From RGIG9115 sp045649825 (GTDB taxonomy: Bacteria > Bacillota > Clostridia > UBA1381), in NCBI GenBank assembly GCA_045649825.1, contig JAZRQO010000013.1, positions 9,976 to 73,975 on the forward strand: a DNA stretch of 64,000 nt, read 5' to 3'. The notes under the pieces were generated by a model. That model was not told the DNA's origin, did not search any database, and saw nothing but the letters and a program-made list of their open reading frames with translations. This document shows, one piece after another, positions 25,817 through 34,301 of the stretch. Position 1 is the first letter of the stretch. The number at the start of each line of letters is the position of its first letter. The translations under genes and the position numbers were made by a program.

Positions 25817-26522
25817 ATATAAAAACCGTATTATAGGGGGAATTGCAATTGCCACCATTCTGATTGCTTCCTTTATCTTTGGCGGCAATATTCCAAAGGA
25901 AACTACCACGGCAGAAACACGGGTGGCAACGGCATCGCCTGTTCCCTTTACCTCACCAACTCCTGAAATTACCACACCGCCCGAAGCGGAAACTCCGAAA
26001 GAGGTTATCCCTCCAAAAGCCACGGAGGCTCCCACGGTAAAAAAAGCTACTCCACAGCCAACAACAGTCCCTGAATCAGACATAAGCGAAGACCTTACCT
26101 GCACAATTTCAATCACGTGCAATACGGCTCTTTCAAATATGTCCTTCCTAACAGAGGGTAAACAGGATATTATACCAAAAGACGGGATTATACTGGGAGA
26201 AAAAACGGCAGTATTTTTTGAGGGTGAAAGCGTATTTAATGTTCTTGCCAGAGAAGCCAGGAAGAATAATATACATCTTGAATTCGTAAACGTACCTTTT
26301 TACAATAGTGCATACATAGAGGGAATAGCTAATTTGTACGAGTTTGATTGCGGTGAACTGTCAGGCTGGATGTACAAAGTAAACGGCGACTTCCCGCGGT
26401 TCGGATGCTCTCAGTACACAGTTAAAAAAGACGATAAAATTGAATGGGTATACACCTGCAATTCAGGCGTGGATGTGGGTGACAACTCAGGAACAAGAAA
26501 CGGATTTAATACTGAAGAATAA
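25809..26522 (+). CDS. Membrane-tethered DUF4430 (transcobalamin beta-domain-like) protein
   Basis: 237 residues: an N-terminal membrane anchor (about 8-26, GGIAIATILIASFIFGG), a proline/threonine-rich stalk (about 27-95), then a DUF4430 domain (about 98-220) with GESVFNVLAREA, YIEGIANLYEFDCGELSGWMY and KKDDKIEWVY. The fold is that of the C-terminal domain of transcobalamin. Its ATG overlaps the end of the preceding gene by 8 bases with GGAG before it. It is followed by the ECF genes, so it may hand corrinoid from the S-layer proteins to the transporter. Confidence 0.85.
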   Translation: MSKYKNRIIGGIAIATILIASFIFGGNIPKETTTAETRVATASPVPFTSPTPEITTPPEAETPKEVIPPKATEAPTVKKATPQPTTVPESDISEDLTCTISITCNTALSNMSFLTEGKQDIIPKDGIILGEKTAVFFEGESVFNVLAREARKNNIHLEFVNVPFYNSAYIEGIANLYEFDCGELSGWMYKVNGDFPRFGCSQYTVKKDDKIEWVYTCNSGVDVGDNSGTRNGFNTEE

Positions 26523-26546
26523 AATTTTACGAAAGGAACAAGGGTT

Positions 26547-27431
26547 ATGAATGAGTTTAAAAATTATCATCCCTCGGTCAGTTTAATATATTTCATAGCG
26601 GTGCTTGGATTCTCAATGGTTTTTATGCATCCTCTGTGCCTGGGTATATCCCTTGTTTGTGCCTTTTTATGGTCCCTTATACTGAAGGGCGGGAAAAGTA
26701 TAAAATCCCTTTTGTATATGCTTCCTGTCATGGTGGTAACTGCACTTATGAACCCTGCCTTTAACCACAGGGGAGTAACAATTCTGGGCTATTTCCCGAG
26801 CGGAAACCCTCTAACCCTTGAATCTGTGATTTACGGGCTTTGTGCAGGGGCTATGCTGCTTGCGGTACTATATTGGTTTACCTGCTTAAACTCAGTTTTA
26901 ACAAGTGATAAGCTTATATATCTCTTCGGCAGACTTTCCCCGTCACTTTCACTTATATTTTCAATGACACTGCGATTTGTACCGCGGTTTGCACAGCAGT
27001 TACGGGAAGTTACTACGGCTCAGAAATGCGTGGGTCGTGACGTATCAGAGGGAAAGCTCAAGTCACGTTTAAAAAATGCACTGTCCGTTATGTCGGTTAT
27101 GATAACGCGTGCACTTGAAAACTCCATCGACACCGCCGACAGCATGAAAGCCCGAGGCTACGGACTTTCGGGGCGAAGCTCCTTTTCAATGTTCCGCTTT
27201 GAAAAACGGGACGGTGTACTGCTTGTTGTTATATGCCTGCTATCGGGATATATAATTGCAGGCGGAGTTATGGGTGAGATGTACTTTGCCTGCTTCCCCC
27301 AAATTGAATACAGCGGTTATTCCGCCTACGGAATAAGTCTTTTTGTGGCATATGCAATGCTTTGCATACTGCCCGTGATAATTGAAATAAAGGAGGTGCT
27401 GAAATGGAACAGTTTAAAGCGGAAAATCTGA
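26547..27431 (+). CDS. ECF transporter T component
   Basis: 294 residues with about five or six membrane helices and the coupling motif DSMKARGYGLSGRS (about residue 198-211) that links EcfT to the ATPases. GAAAGGAACAAGGGTT precedes the start. Its end overlaps the ATPase gene by 28 bases. In this operon it should serve the S component at 29026 directly. Confidence 0.9.
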   Translation: MNEFKNYHPSVSLIYFIAVLGFSMVFMHPLCLGISLVCAFLWSLILKGGKSIKSLLYMLPVMVVTALMNPAFNHRGVTILGYFPSGNPLTLESVIYGLCAGAMLLAVLYWFTCLNSVLTSDKLIYLFGRLSPSLSLIFSMTLRFVPRFAQQLREVTTAQKCVGRDVSEGKLKSRLKNALSVMSVMITRALENSIDTADSMKARGYGLSGRSSFSMFRFEKRDGVLLVVICLLSGYIIAGGVMGEMYFACFPQIEYSGYSAYGISLFVAYAMLCILPVIIEIKEVLKWNSLKRKI

Positions 27432-29029
27432 GCTTTACATATCCTACTACGGATACAGAAGCTCTGTCAAATATTAATTTCACCGTTAATAGAGGTGAGT
27501 TCATAACTATTTTCGGAGAGTCGGGATGCGGAAAAACCACACTTCTCCGCATGCTTAAGCCTTCCCTTACCCCTCACGGCAAGGTGTCGGGACAAATTTT
27601 CTTTGCGGGAAAGCCGCTATCCCATATAACACCCCGTGATGACGCTTCAAAAATCGGATTTGTTATGCAGAACCCCGAAAGTCAGATTGTTACCGACAAG
27701 GTGTGGCACGAGCTTGCATTCGGTCTTGAAAGCCTGGGGCTTCCTACATCAGAAATACGAACGCGGGTTTCCGAAATGGCATCCTACTTCGGAATACATA
27801 ATATGTTCAGACGTGATGTTTCCGAGCTTTCAGGCGGTCAGATGCAGCTTTTAACCCTTGCCTCAGTTATGGCAATGCAGCCTGAAGCTATTATCCTGGA
27901 CGAGCCAACAAGCCAGCTTGACCCCATTGCGGCACAGGAATTTATACGTACCCTTGAAAAAATAAACCGTGACTTCGGGACCACGGTTATTATCTCAGAA
28001 CATCGTCTTGAGGATGCGTTCCCTGTTTCTGACAGGTGTATTGTAATGGCTGATGGAAAGATTATAGCAGAAGATACTCCACGAAAAATTGGAACACACA
28101 TTAAAGGTATGCCCATATATAATGCACTCCCCGCAGTTTTGAGAATATACGGCGAGGCTGACGGCTCGGGGGAATACCCCGTTACAGTCCGTGAAGGTCG
28201 GTTGTGGCTTGAAACATGTGAAATAAACACTAAGCTTACCTCGACCAAGCTTCACGAAAAACCAACAGAAATGGTAATTGAAGCGAAAGACTTACGGTTC
28301 AGGTATGAAAAAAATCTCCCCGACGTGATACGGGGCGTAAATATCAAAATCGGCAAGGGTGAGCATTTTGCAATACTTGGTGGCAACGGAAGCGGAAAAT
28401 CCACTCTCCTTTCCCTCTTTTCGGGAATACACGCTCCCATAAGCGGTAAAATCCGCATAAACGGCGAGCCTCTTAACAAAAAAACAAACCTGTATAACGG
28501 ATTGCTTGGCGTTCTTCCACAAAGCCCGCAGGCTCTTTTTGTGAAAAAAACAGTGGGACTTGACCTTGAGGATATGACAGACAATACGGAGCTTATAAAG
28601 CAAACTGCCGAACTTTGCAGAATAACCCACCTTTTAAATCGCCACCCCTACGACCTTTCGGGCGGCGAGCAGCAACGAGCCGCACTTGCAAAGGTGCTTC
28701 TTACAAAGCCCAAAATTCTTATTCTGGACGAGCCTACAAAGGGCATGGACGCAGGCTTCAAAAAAACCTTCGGTGAGCTTCTCGGCACCCTTGCAAAAAA
28801 GGGGATAACTATTATAACCGTATCCCACGATATTGAATTTTGCGCTCGGTACGCAAGCCGCTGCGGACTTATGTTTGACGGCGAAATCACGGCTATAGGT
28901 ACCCCCCGTGAATTTTTTGCAGGTAACAGCTTTTATACCACCGCGGCTAACAAAATAGCACGTGACCTCCTCCCCTTTGCAGTACTTCCCGAAGACGTTA
29001 TCGATGCAGTAAAGGGGGTAAACAAATGA
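27404..29029 (+). CDS. ECF transporter ATPase, fused EcfA-EcfA' type
   Basis: 541 residues with two ABC domains in one chain. Domain 1: Walker A GESGCGKTTLL, signature LSGGQMQLL, Walker B AIILDEPTSQLD. Domain 2: Walker A GGNGSGKSTLL, signature LSGGEQQRAALAK, Walker B ILILDEPTKGMD. Both sites look intact. Fusion of the two usual ECF ATPases is common in dedicated (group I-like) systems. AAAGGAGGTGCTGAA precedes ATG 27404. The stop overlaps the S-component start as ATGA. Confidence 0.93.
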   Translation: MEQFKAENLSFTYPTTDTEALSNINFTVNRGEFITIFGESGCGKTTLLRMLKPSLTPHGKVSGQIFFAGKPLSHITPRDDASKIGFVMQNPESQIVTDKVWHELAFGLESLGLPTSEIRTRVSEMASYFGIHNMFRRDVSELSGGQMQLLTLASVMAMQPEAIILDEPTSQLDPIAAQEFIRTLEKINRDFGTTVIISEHRLEDAFPVSDRCIVMADGKIIAEDTPRKIGTHIKGMPIYNALPAVLRIYGEADGSGEYPVTVREGRLWLETCEINTKLTSTKLHEKPTEMVIEAKDLRFRYEKNLPDVIRGVNIKIGKGEHFAILGGNGSGKSTLLSLFSGIHAPISGKIRINGEPLNKKTNLYNGLLGVLPQSPQALFVKKTVGLDLEDMTDNTELIKQTAELCRITHLLNRHPYDLSGGEQQRAALAKVLLTKPKILILDEPTKGMDAGFKKTFGELLGTLAKKGITIITVSHDIEFCARYASRCGLMFDGEITAIGTPREFFAGNSFYTTAANKIARDLLPFAVLPEDVIDAVKGVNK

Positions 29030-29901
29030 AAAAAGTGATTGGAGTTATATTTGCCTGCCTTTTTATTATAACGGCTTATGCACAGTTCAGAGCTGCTCCG
29101 CCCCATAATGCCATACTCCAATGCTTTGCAATCGGAAAGCTTGGAATATGCCTTGCATGCTTTCTGCCATCATCAAAAAAAGCGGCAGCAACTTCGGAGA
29201 AGCTCTCAAAAAGCATTATTCCCTTTGCCGTCACTTCCCTTGTGGCAGTTCCCCTTACGGTTGCGGCAGGGATATACTTTTTCGGGAGCCGAAAATATTA
29301 TTTTATAAGTATACTGATTATTATTGAAATGCTGATAGCCTTTTTTGCTGGCTTTGAAAACCGCCGACCGAAAGCGCGGGAAATTGTTATAATAAGTGTT
29401 CTCTCCGCTATGGCAATTGCAGGGAGAGCCGCATTTTACTTTCTTCCCCAGTTCAAGCCCGTACTTGCAATTATTATAATCGCAGGTGCAACTCTCGGAT
29501 GCGAAACGGGGTTTATAACAGGCGCGATAACGGCGTTTGTGTCAAACTTCTTTTTCGGACAGGGACCATGGACACCCTGGCAAATGTTCGCTATGGGAAT
29601 TATCGGGTTTATAGCAGGAATTATATTCAGAAGCGGTCTTATAAAGCCGGGAAAGGTAAGCCTTTCCGTATTCGGGGCAATTTCTGCTCTTGTGATTTAC
29701 GGTGGGATTATGAACCCCTCCTCCGTAATCCAGTATCAGACAAGCCCCAATATACAGATGTTTATAACCGCCTACACGGTAGCCCTCCCCCTGGACCTCG
29801 TCCACGCCGCCGCAACAGCATTTTTCCTGTGGTTTCTAACAGACCCCGTCACGGAAAAGATTGAAAGAGTAAAAATTAAATACGGAATAATGGAAAAATG
29901 A
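29026..29901 (+). CDS. ECF transporter S component, probably for cobalamin (CbrT-like)
   Basis: 291 residues, about eight or nine membrane segments. The C-terminal half has the S-component features PVLAIIIIAGATLGCETGF and GQGPWTPWQMFAMGIIGFIAG. The first about 110 residues add extra helices. The riboswitch and the transcobalamin-like neighbours point to a corrinoid substrate. The call as CbrT-like comes from context and general resemblance; a queuosine or other S component cannot be excluded by sequence reading alone. Confidence 0.82.
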   Translation: MKKVIGVIFACLFIITAYAQFRAAPPHNAILQCFAIGKLGICLACFLPSSKKAAATSEKLSKSIIPFAVTSLVAVPLTVAAGIYFFGSRKYYFISILIIIEMLIAFFAGFENRRPKAREIVIISVLSAMAIAGRAAFYFLPQFKPVLAIIIIAGATLGCETGFITGAITAFVSNFFFGQGPWTPWQMFAMGIIGFIAGIIFRSGLIKPGKVSLSVFGAISALVIYGGIMNPSSVIQYQTSPNIQMFITAYTVALPLDLVHAAATAFFLWFLTDPVTEKIERVKIKYGIMEK

Positions 29902-29927
29902 GAGCTGAAATTCAGCTCTCATTTTTG
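29898..29927 (+). terminator. Terminator of the cobalamin operon
   Basis: ATGAGAGCTGAA and TTCAGCTCTCAT pair with almost no loop, then TTTTT. The hairpin begins inside the stop codon of the S-component gene. Confidence 0.88.
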
Positions 29928-29939
29928 TTATCCAACGAC

Positions 29940-29996
29940 AACGTGTACAGGGGACGGTTCTGTGTCTGCAACACAGAACCGTCCCCTGTACACGTT
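29940..29996. repeat. Perfect 26-bp inverted repeat with GTCCCC core
   Basis: Two 26-base arms (29940-29965 and 29971-29996), each containing ACGTGTACAGGGGACGG or its complement, surround CTGCA; a T-run follows. The stem has no mismatch. The AACCGTCCCCTG core is shared with many dispersed bacterial repeats of REP type. No transposase lies nearby. Confidence 0.85.
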
Positions 29997-30028
29997 TTTA
30001 ATAATTCGATTTTCCCAGGATTTGTCTC

Positions 30029-30057
30029 TTGAATTATGTAAACCAATATGATATAAT
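30029..30057 (+). promoter_or_regulatory. Promoter of the LysM-CAP gene
   Basis: TTGAAT (30029-30034) and TATAAT (30052-30057), 17-base spacer; GAAAGGAAC and the start codon follow. Confidence 0.7.
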
Positions 30058-30098
30058 ATTACGGCACCTACGATAAAGAAGAAAGGAACAAAGGTATA

Positions 30099-30704
30099 AT
30101 GAAAAAATTATTAATTTCCGCATGTTTAATGCTTGCGGCTTTAACTTCGGCAAATTACACGTTTGCCGCTACAACCCACACTGTAAAATCAGGCGACAGT
30201 ATGTGGAAAATCGCAGTGAAATATGAAGTGGGATTAAGCGAAATAATCTCTGCAAACCCCCATATCTCAAACCCTGAGCTTATATACCCGGGACAAAGCA
30301 TAACCATCCCCACAACAGATACAGCCGTTGTGAATTACGAAAAAGAAGTTATACGGCTTGTAAACCAAAAAAGAGCAGAAAAGGGACTTTCTCCTCTTAA
30401 AGAAGACTGGGAGCTTAGCCGTGTTGCCCGTTTTAAGTCACAGGATATGAAAGACAAAAACTACTTCTCCCACACAAGCCCCACATACGGCTCACCCTTT
30501 GATATGATAAAAAGCTTCGGGATCTCCTACAAAAGTGCAGGAGAGAATATTGCAAAGGGACAGTCCACTCCCCAGGCAGTAGTAAATGCATGGATGAATT
30601 CATCAGGACACCGTGCAAATATTCTTAACTCCTCATACACACATATAGGTGTAGGATACGTTGCACAGGGAAAATACTGGACACAGATGTTTATTAAAAA
30701 ATAA
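30099..30704 (+). CDS. Secreted LysM and CAP (SCP/PR1) domain protein
   Basis: 201 residues. A signal peptide (1-23) precedes a LysM repeat (about 26-70: HTVKSGDSMWKIAVKYEVGL, LIYPGQSITIP) that binds peptidoglycan, and a CAP domain (about 80-201) with HTSPTYGSPFD, AGENIAKGQ and WMNSSGHRANIL. It resembles the YkwD group of Firmicutes, found outside the cell on spores or walls; the biochemical activity is not settled. It has its own promoter and terminator. Confidence 0.93.
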   Translation: MKKLLISACLMLAALTSANYTFAATTHTVKSGDSMWKIAVKYEVGLSEIISANPHISNPELIYPGQSITIPTTDTAVVNYEKEVIRLVNQKRAEKGLSPLKEDWELSRVARFKSQDMKDKNYFSHTSPTYGSPFDMIKSFGISYKSAGENIAKGQSTPQAVVNAWMNSSGHRANILNSSYTHIGVGYVAQGKYWTQMFIKK

Positions 30705-30706
30705 AA

Positions 30707-30808
30707 CCCGACAAAGTCGGATTTCATCCACGTAGTGGATTTATTCCGTCGAAAGACGGATTTAACTGATAAAAAGAGATGCGAAAAAAATCGCATCTCT
30801 TTTTATCA
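30707..30808 (+). terminator. Hairpin string and terminator after the CAP gene
   Basis: Three small hairpins follow each other at about 20-base steps: CCGACAAAGTCGG, ATCCACGTAGTGGAT and TCCGTCGAAAGACGGA, each followed by a T-rich spacer. Then AAAAAGAGATGCGA pairs with TCGCATCTCTTTTT (about 30772-30806), a strong intrinsic terminator that also serves the minus-strand gene ending at 30806. Confidence 0.75.
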
Positions 30809-31786
30809 AGGCATAAGCCATACATCTTTATATACCACTCCAAGCTTTAACGCTTCATTGTGGTTTGAAACTGCAACATCTATTTTGTTGCCCTTGATTG
30901 CACCGCCGCAATCCTCTGCAAATCTTACTCCGTAGCCATCAATATATACCGATGAAAGCTTGGGGATTACCTTGGGGTCCACTGCTATTGTGTAGCCGGG
31001 AGTAACCTCTCCGCCCCACGCAGTTGCACTTCCCCACTTTCCTGAGCATTTTGTGCATGTGCAATAATGAGTTATTTTAAAATTGCCAAGGTATACTGAA
31101 CCCGACGGCACCGTAGCCACCGATTCTTCAACCGCACCGTACCAAACATCGCTTCCTGATTCTTCAGGGAACTGCATAACAGGAACAACTATTAATCCGT
31201 CAGTTAGCTGTACAAAAGGTGGAATGGAAACTGTTACAATATTATTGTGCCAATCAACCCAAAGTCCAAAAGCCTCCATAAGACCGCGTATGGGAACTAC
31301 TATTGAACCGCTTGATACAACCGTTGCAGGAACTGGTGCTTCAATACTTTTACCTATTGAAACCGCATCACCTTCAGAATCCTTATAGTTATATGTAAGT
31401 CTGAAGCTCTCGTCATTAACCGTCATTGTAACAATAATGCTTTCAGGCACAAGGTTCAGACCTTTCGTGTCTGCCTTTGAAAGCATGCGGTAAGCATACT
31501 CTTCTATAGGGAGAGCAGAGTCTGCTTTTGCATTTAATTTAACATAAGCTGTTTTTTCCGAATCCGACCAGCTCACCTCAAGACCTGCACTCTCGCAAAA
31601 TCTTCTGAGAGGAACTACCGTTGAATTTTCTATCGTCATTGGTGCAACTGTGTCGAAATCAATATGTACTGTACTGTCACTTACAACATTATCAAGCTTT
31701 ATTCCGATTTCCCCCGCGGATACACTTGCCGAACCCAGGAAAACCGTGAACACAAATGCCAAAAGGCATAAGACTGATTTCCTCAT
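30806..31786 (-). CDS. Secreted copper-amine-oxidase-N and 3D domain protein
   Basis: 326 residues. A signal peptide (about 1-24) is followed by copper amine oxidase N-terminal-like wall-binding repeats (VPLRRFCESAGLEVSW near 55 and VPIRGLMEAFGLWVDW near 160) and a C-terminal 3D domain (about 235-326: FKITHYCTCTKCSGKWGSA, then YTIAVDPKVIP and EDCGGAIKGNKIDV). 3D domains carry three conserved aspartates and form the catalytic fold of MltA-like lytic transglycosylases and Rpf/YabE-type proteins. GAAACGGAGGTAATT precedes ATG 31786. Confidence 0.9.
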   Translation of the reverse strand: MRKSVLCLLAFVFTVFLGSASVSAGEIGIKLDNVVSDSTVHIDFDTVAPMTIENSTVVPLRRFCESAGLEVSWSDSEKTAYVKLNAKADSALPIEEYAYRMLSKADTKGLNLVPESIIVTMTVNDESFRLTYNYKDSEGDAVSIGKSIEAPVPATVVSSGSIVVPIRGLMEAFGLWVDWHNNIVTVSIPPFVQLTDGLIVVPVMQFPEESGSDVWYGAVEESVATVPSGSVYLGNFKITHYCTCTKCSGKWGSATAWGGEVTPGYTIAVDPKVIPKLSSVYIDGYGVRFAEDCGGAIKGNKIDVAVSNHNEALKLGVVYKDVWLMP

Positions 31787-31918
31787 AATTACCTCCGTTT
31801 CTTTCGTCAACACATAACTGCTGACAAGGGTAATTATACCACAAAATCAGCCTTCGGGCAATGGAGTTGTTACAAAAATTCTGATTTTCTTAAAAACTTT
31901 GTAACATTTAACGAAATT

Positions 31919-31980
31919 AAAAAACCCTATAGGTTTACATATTTCAAACGTCAGGAAATTATGTAATTCTAAGGGTTTTT
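31919..31980. other. Long imperfect hairpin in an intergenic gap
   Basis: AAAAACCCTA at the left pairs with TAAGGGTTTTT at the right, with an inner TTACATA.TTTC/GAAAT.ATGTAA stem. It lies in the 307-base gap between two minus-strand genes, so it can end transcription of the thioesterase gene or upstream reading of the 3D gene's leader. The rest of the gap (31787-32093) is AT-rich with no frame or signal I can support. Confidence 0.5.
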
Positions 31981-32093
31981 AGGGTGTTTTTTTATGTCAA
32001 TTACAACAAAAACAAGTCGAGGTTTGTAACATTTTTGTATAATTTTGTTTGTTCAATTCGTAAAAAATTTTTTTGGTTATTTTATACGAAAAA

Positions 32094-32795
32094 TCACTTC
32101 TCCGTCCTTACAATAACGCATACGCTACCCTCGCTGTCGCGAAGCTCCGCAGTAAATCCGATGCCATCATTCTTAACAAAAACAGAAACCTTGTCACCAC
32201 GGCGAAGCTCCTTTACATATACCACCTGAAGCTCCGTAAATTCATTTTCGTCAGGAAAATAATCAAGAGCAGCTTCAACTGATTTTACGTTGTTCATATG
32301 ATTGTTTGTATCAAGGTCACGTTTTGTTACCGTAAACTCACCTGCAAAATCCATACCTGTCTGAGGTCTTAATCTTGGTAGGGGGAATTCGTTATCAGGC
32401 TCATCAATCGTGTCGTAGGTAGAGTTTATCTCTTCAGGGACACGGATAATGGTTTTTTTATCGGTATCAAAGGAGAACCAGCCTGCCGTGGCAATTCCCT
32501 TTATTCTGCCATCCTGAACAATCTCATACTTTCTCATAACGTCACATCTTTGCACCTTCATAATCCCCGTTCTGAACTCTGCCGGTACATTATGACAAAG
32601 TGGCTCCGAAAGCTTTATTCTCCACCCGCGAAGAAGCATTGCAAGAGAAATTTCCTGCATTTTTGCAAGGTCATATCCCACGTATGCGGAATGGAGAATA
32701 GACACATCCTGCAAAAGCTCAACCACGGTTGAAAGCTTTACTTCCCCTCTGCTGTCCAGGTCGCTGTACTTAAAATCATATTCCTTTGAAAACAT
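32094..32795 (-). CDS. Acyl-ACP thioesterase
   Basis: 233 residues with two hot-dog folds of the FatA/FatB-like family: FKYSDLDSRGEVKLSTVVELLQD at the start and the catalytic region DLDTNNHMNN in the second half. It hydrolyses acyl-ACP and releases free fatty acids. AGAGGAGAAAAT precedes ATG 32795; the frame to 32816 is an extension. A terminator separates it from the membrane-protein cluster upstream. Confidence 0.9.
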   Translation of the reverse strand: MFSKEYDFKYSDLDSRGEVKLSTVVELLQDVSILHSAYVGYDLAKMQEISLAMLLRGWRIKLSEPLCHNVPAEFRTGIMKVQRCDVMRKYEIVQDGRIKGIATAGWFSFDTDKKTIIRVPEEINSTYDTIDEPDNEFPLPRLRPQTGMDFAGEFTVTKRDLDTNNHMNNVKSVEAALDYFPDENEFTELQVVYVKELRRGDKVSVFVKNDGIGFTAELRDSEGSVCVIVRTEK

Positions 32796-32817
32796 ATTTT
32801 CTCCTCTTTCACACAAA

Positions 32818-32848
32818 AACCGGTCTGTTCAAACCCGAACAGACCGGT
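32818..32848 (-). terminator. Terminator of the three-gene membrane cluster
   Basis: On the minus strand ACCGGTCTGTTC pairs with GAACAGACCGGT around a 6-base loop and TTTT follows. Confidence 0.88.
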
Positions 32849-32861
32849 GTCTGATTAAAAA

Positions 32862-33605
32862 TTATTCTGCCTTGGGAGCTTCTTCGCCTTCTGCGGGAGC
32901 AGCTTCGCCTTCAGCAGGTGCTTCTTCACCCTCTGCAGGTGCAGCTTCATCTTCTGCGGGAGCTTTTTCAGCTTCCTGTGAAGCCTTAAGAGAAGCTTCC
33001 ATCACAAGCTTATTGAATTCACCCATATACATATCCTTGCTGAGCTTTGACTCATCAATTCCATACATCTGAGCAAACATAGGAATCATATCCTCGCCCA
33101 TACCCTGCATTTCAAGCATTTTGCCGAGCTTTATATACCCTTCGGCAATAGAAATTGTTGTGTCGCCGGGCATATCTTCGGGAAGTCCGTTTTCTTTCTT
33201 GAACTCATCGAGAGTTTTGTCCGTCTGCTTTGCAGCATCATCAAGTGTTGTTGCATAGCCGTCCTCGTTAAGGTTATAGTGGTTGATTCTTGAGTCCATA
33301 AAGTAGTATTCAGCTACCATAAGGATTCCACAGATTACAAGTGTTATAATAACTGCCTTAATAAGTGAAACTCTTGTGTAAACCTTTTTCTCTTCGTCCT
33401 CAGAAGCTTCTGCTACTTCCTCAATCGCTTCTTCGTCTGCTTCCTCAAAAGCAACAGGAGCTTCGTCGATAACTTCTTCTGCATCTTCGATTACTTCCTC
33501 TGCAACCTCAACCGCTTCTTCTGCAGCCTCAACTACTTCTTCAACTGCCTCCTGTGCAGCCTCTACTGCTTCTTCATTTTCAAATAAATTCTTTTCGTCG
33601 CTCAT
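32862..33605 (-). CDS. Acidic single-pass membrane protein, paralogue 3
   Basis: 247 residues. Residues 1-72 are a Glu/Ala/Val-rich acidic segment (repeats of EEVVEAAEEAVEVAEE), then one membrane helix (about 82-101), then a helical outer domain (about 110-200) with YATTLDDAAKQTDKTLDEFK, ENGLPEDMPGDTT and MYMGEFNKLVMEA, and a tail built of AEGEEAP/AEGEAAP repeats. The outer domain is homologous by eye to those of the next two genes. I do not recognise a named family. AAAGGAAATATAAAA stands before the start, 22 bases after its neighbour. Confidence 0.75.
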   Translation of the reverse strand: MSDEKNLFENEEAVEAAQEAVEEVVEAAEEAVEVAEEVIEDAEEVIDEAPVAFEEADEEAIEEVAEASEDEEKKVYTRVSLIKAVIITLVICGILMVAEYYFMDSRINHYNLNEDGYATTLDDAAKQTDKTLDEFKKENGLPEDMPGDTTISIAEGYIKLGKMLEMQGMGEDMIPMFAQMYGIDESKLSKDMYMGEFNKLVMEASLKASQEAEKAPAEDEAAPAEGEEAPAEGEAAPAEGEEAPKAE

Positions 33606-33627
33606 TTTTATATTTCCTTTCTTTTAT

Positions 33628-34287
33628 TTATTCAGCCTCTGTTTCTTCACCGTCGGCGGGAACTTCACTTTCGGGTGATTGAGTTTCCTCAGCCTGCGGC
33701 TGCTCAATTTCAACCTCTTCAAGTATTTTTTCAAAATCGCCGTAACGCATATTTTCGTTTACTCTTTCATCCCCTGCCAGGCCCATCGCCTCAACTGCTG
33801 TTGCAAATGGGATACGGTAGTTCATTTCAACATAAAGCCCTGCAGGCATATAATTGAGTGCTACCGCCGTAATCGTATCGCCTCGCATATCTGATGGAAG
33901 ACCGTATGCGTCCTTCATTTCGTCAACGGACATATCATACTCTTTTGCCATATCTGCCAGAGTGGGCATATATCCGTCCTTATTTGCATTATATGAGTTG
34001 TAGCTAACGGCATATGCCACAGCCACCGCAACAACACAGATTATAACCGCCGCAGCTGCACTTATTACCGCTACTGCCGCCTTTGAAAGATTAATGCTCT
34101 TTTGGGGGACCTCTGCAGCTTCAAGAACTTCCTCGATTTCCTTAGTGTAGCATTCCACTCTTTCTTCTACGCAATCTGCATCGCCGTCGAAATTATCGTC
34201 AGCCATACCCATTGACGATTCTTCAAAACCGTCAGTTTCGCCGTTTACAACAGGCTCTTCGGGTACAAAACCATTATTTTCACTCAT
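33628..34287 (-). CDS. Acidic single-pass membrane protein, paralogue 2
   Basis: 219 residues: an acidic N-terminal arm (about 1-58), a membrane helix (about 68-92, AVAVISAAAAVIICVVAVAVA), an outer helical domain (YMPTLADMAKEYDMSVDEMK, AYGLPSDMRGDTI, MRYGDFEKILEEVE) and an acidic tail ending in DGEETEAE. The order and motifs match the 32862 gene closely, so the two are paralogues. I start at ATG 34287, where GGAGGACTTACAG precedes; the frame to 34302 overlaps the neighbour's stop. Function unknown. Confidence 0.75.
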   Translation of the reverse strand: MSENNGFVPEEPVVNGETDGFEESSMGMADDNFDGDADCVEERVECYTKEIEEVLEAAEVPQKSINLSKAAVAVISAAAAVIICVVAVAVAYAVSYNSYNANKDGYMPTLADMAKEYDMSVDEMKDAYGLPSDMRGDTITAVALNYMPAGLYVEMNYRIPFATAVEAMGLAGDERVNENMRYGDFEKILEEVEIEQPQAEETQSPESEVPADGEETEAE

Positions 34288-34301
34288 CTGTAAGTCCTCC
34301 A

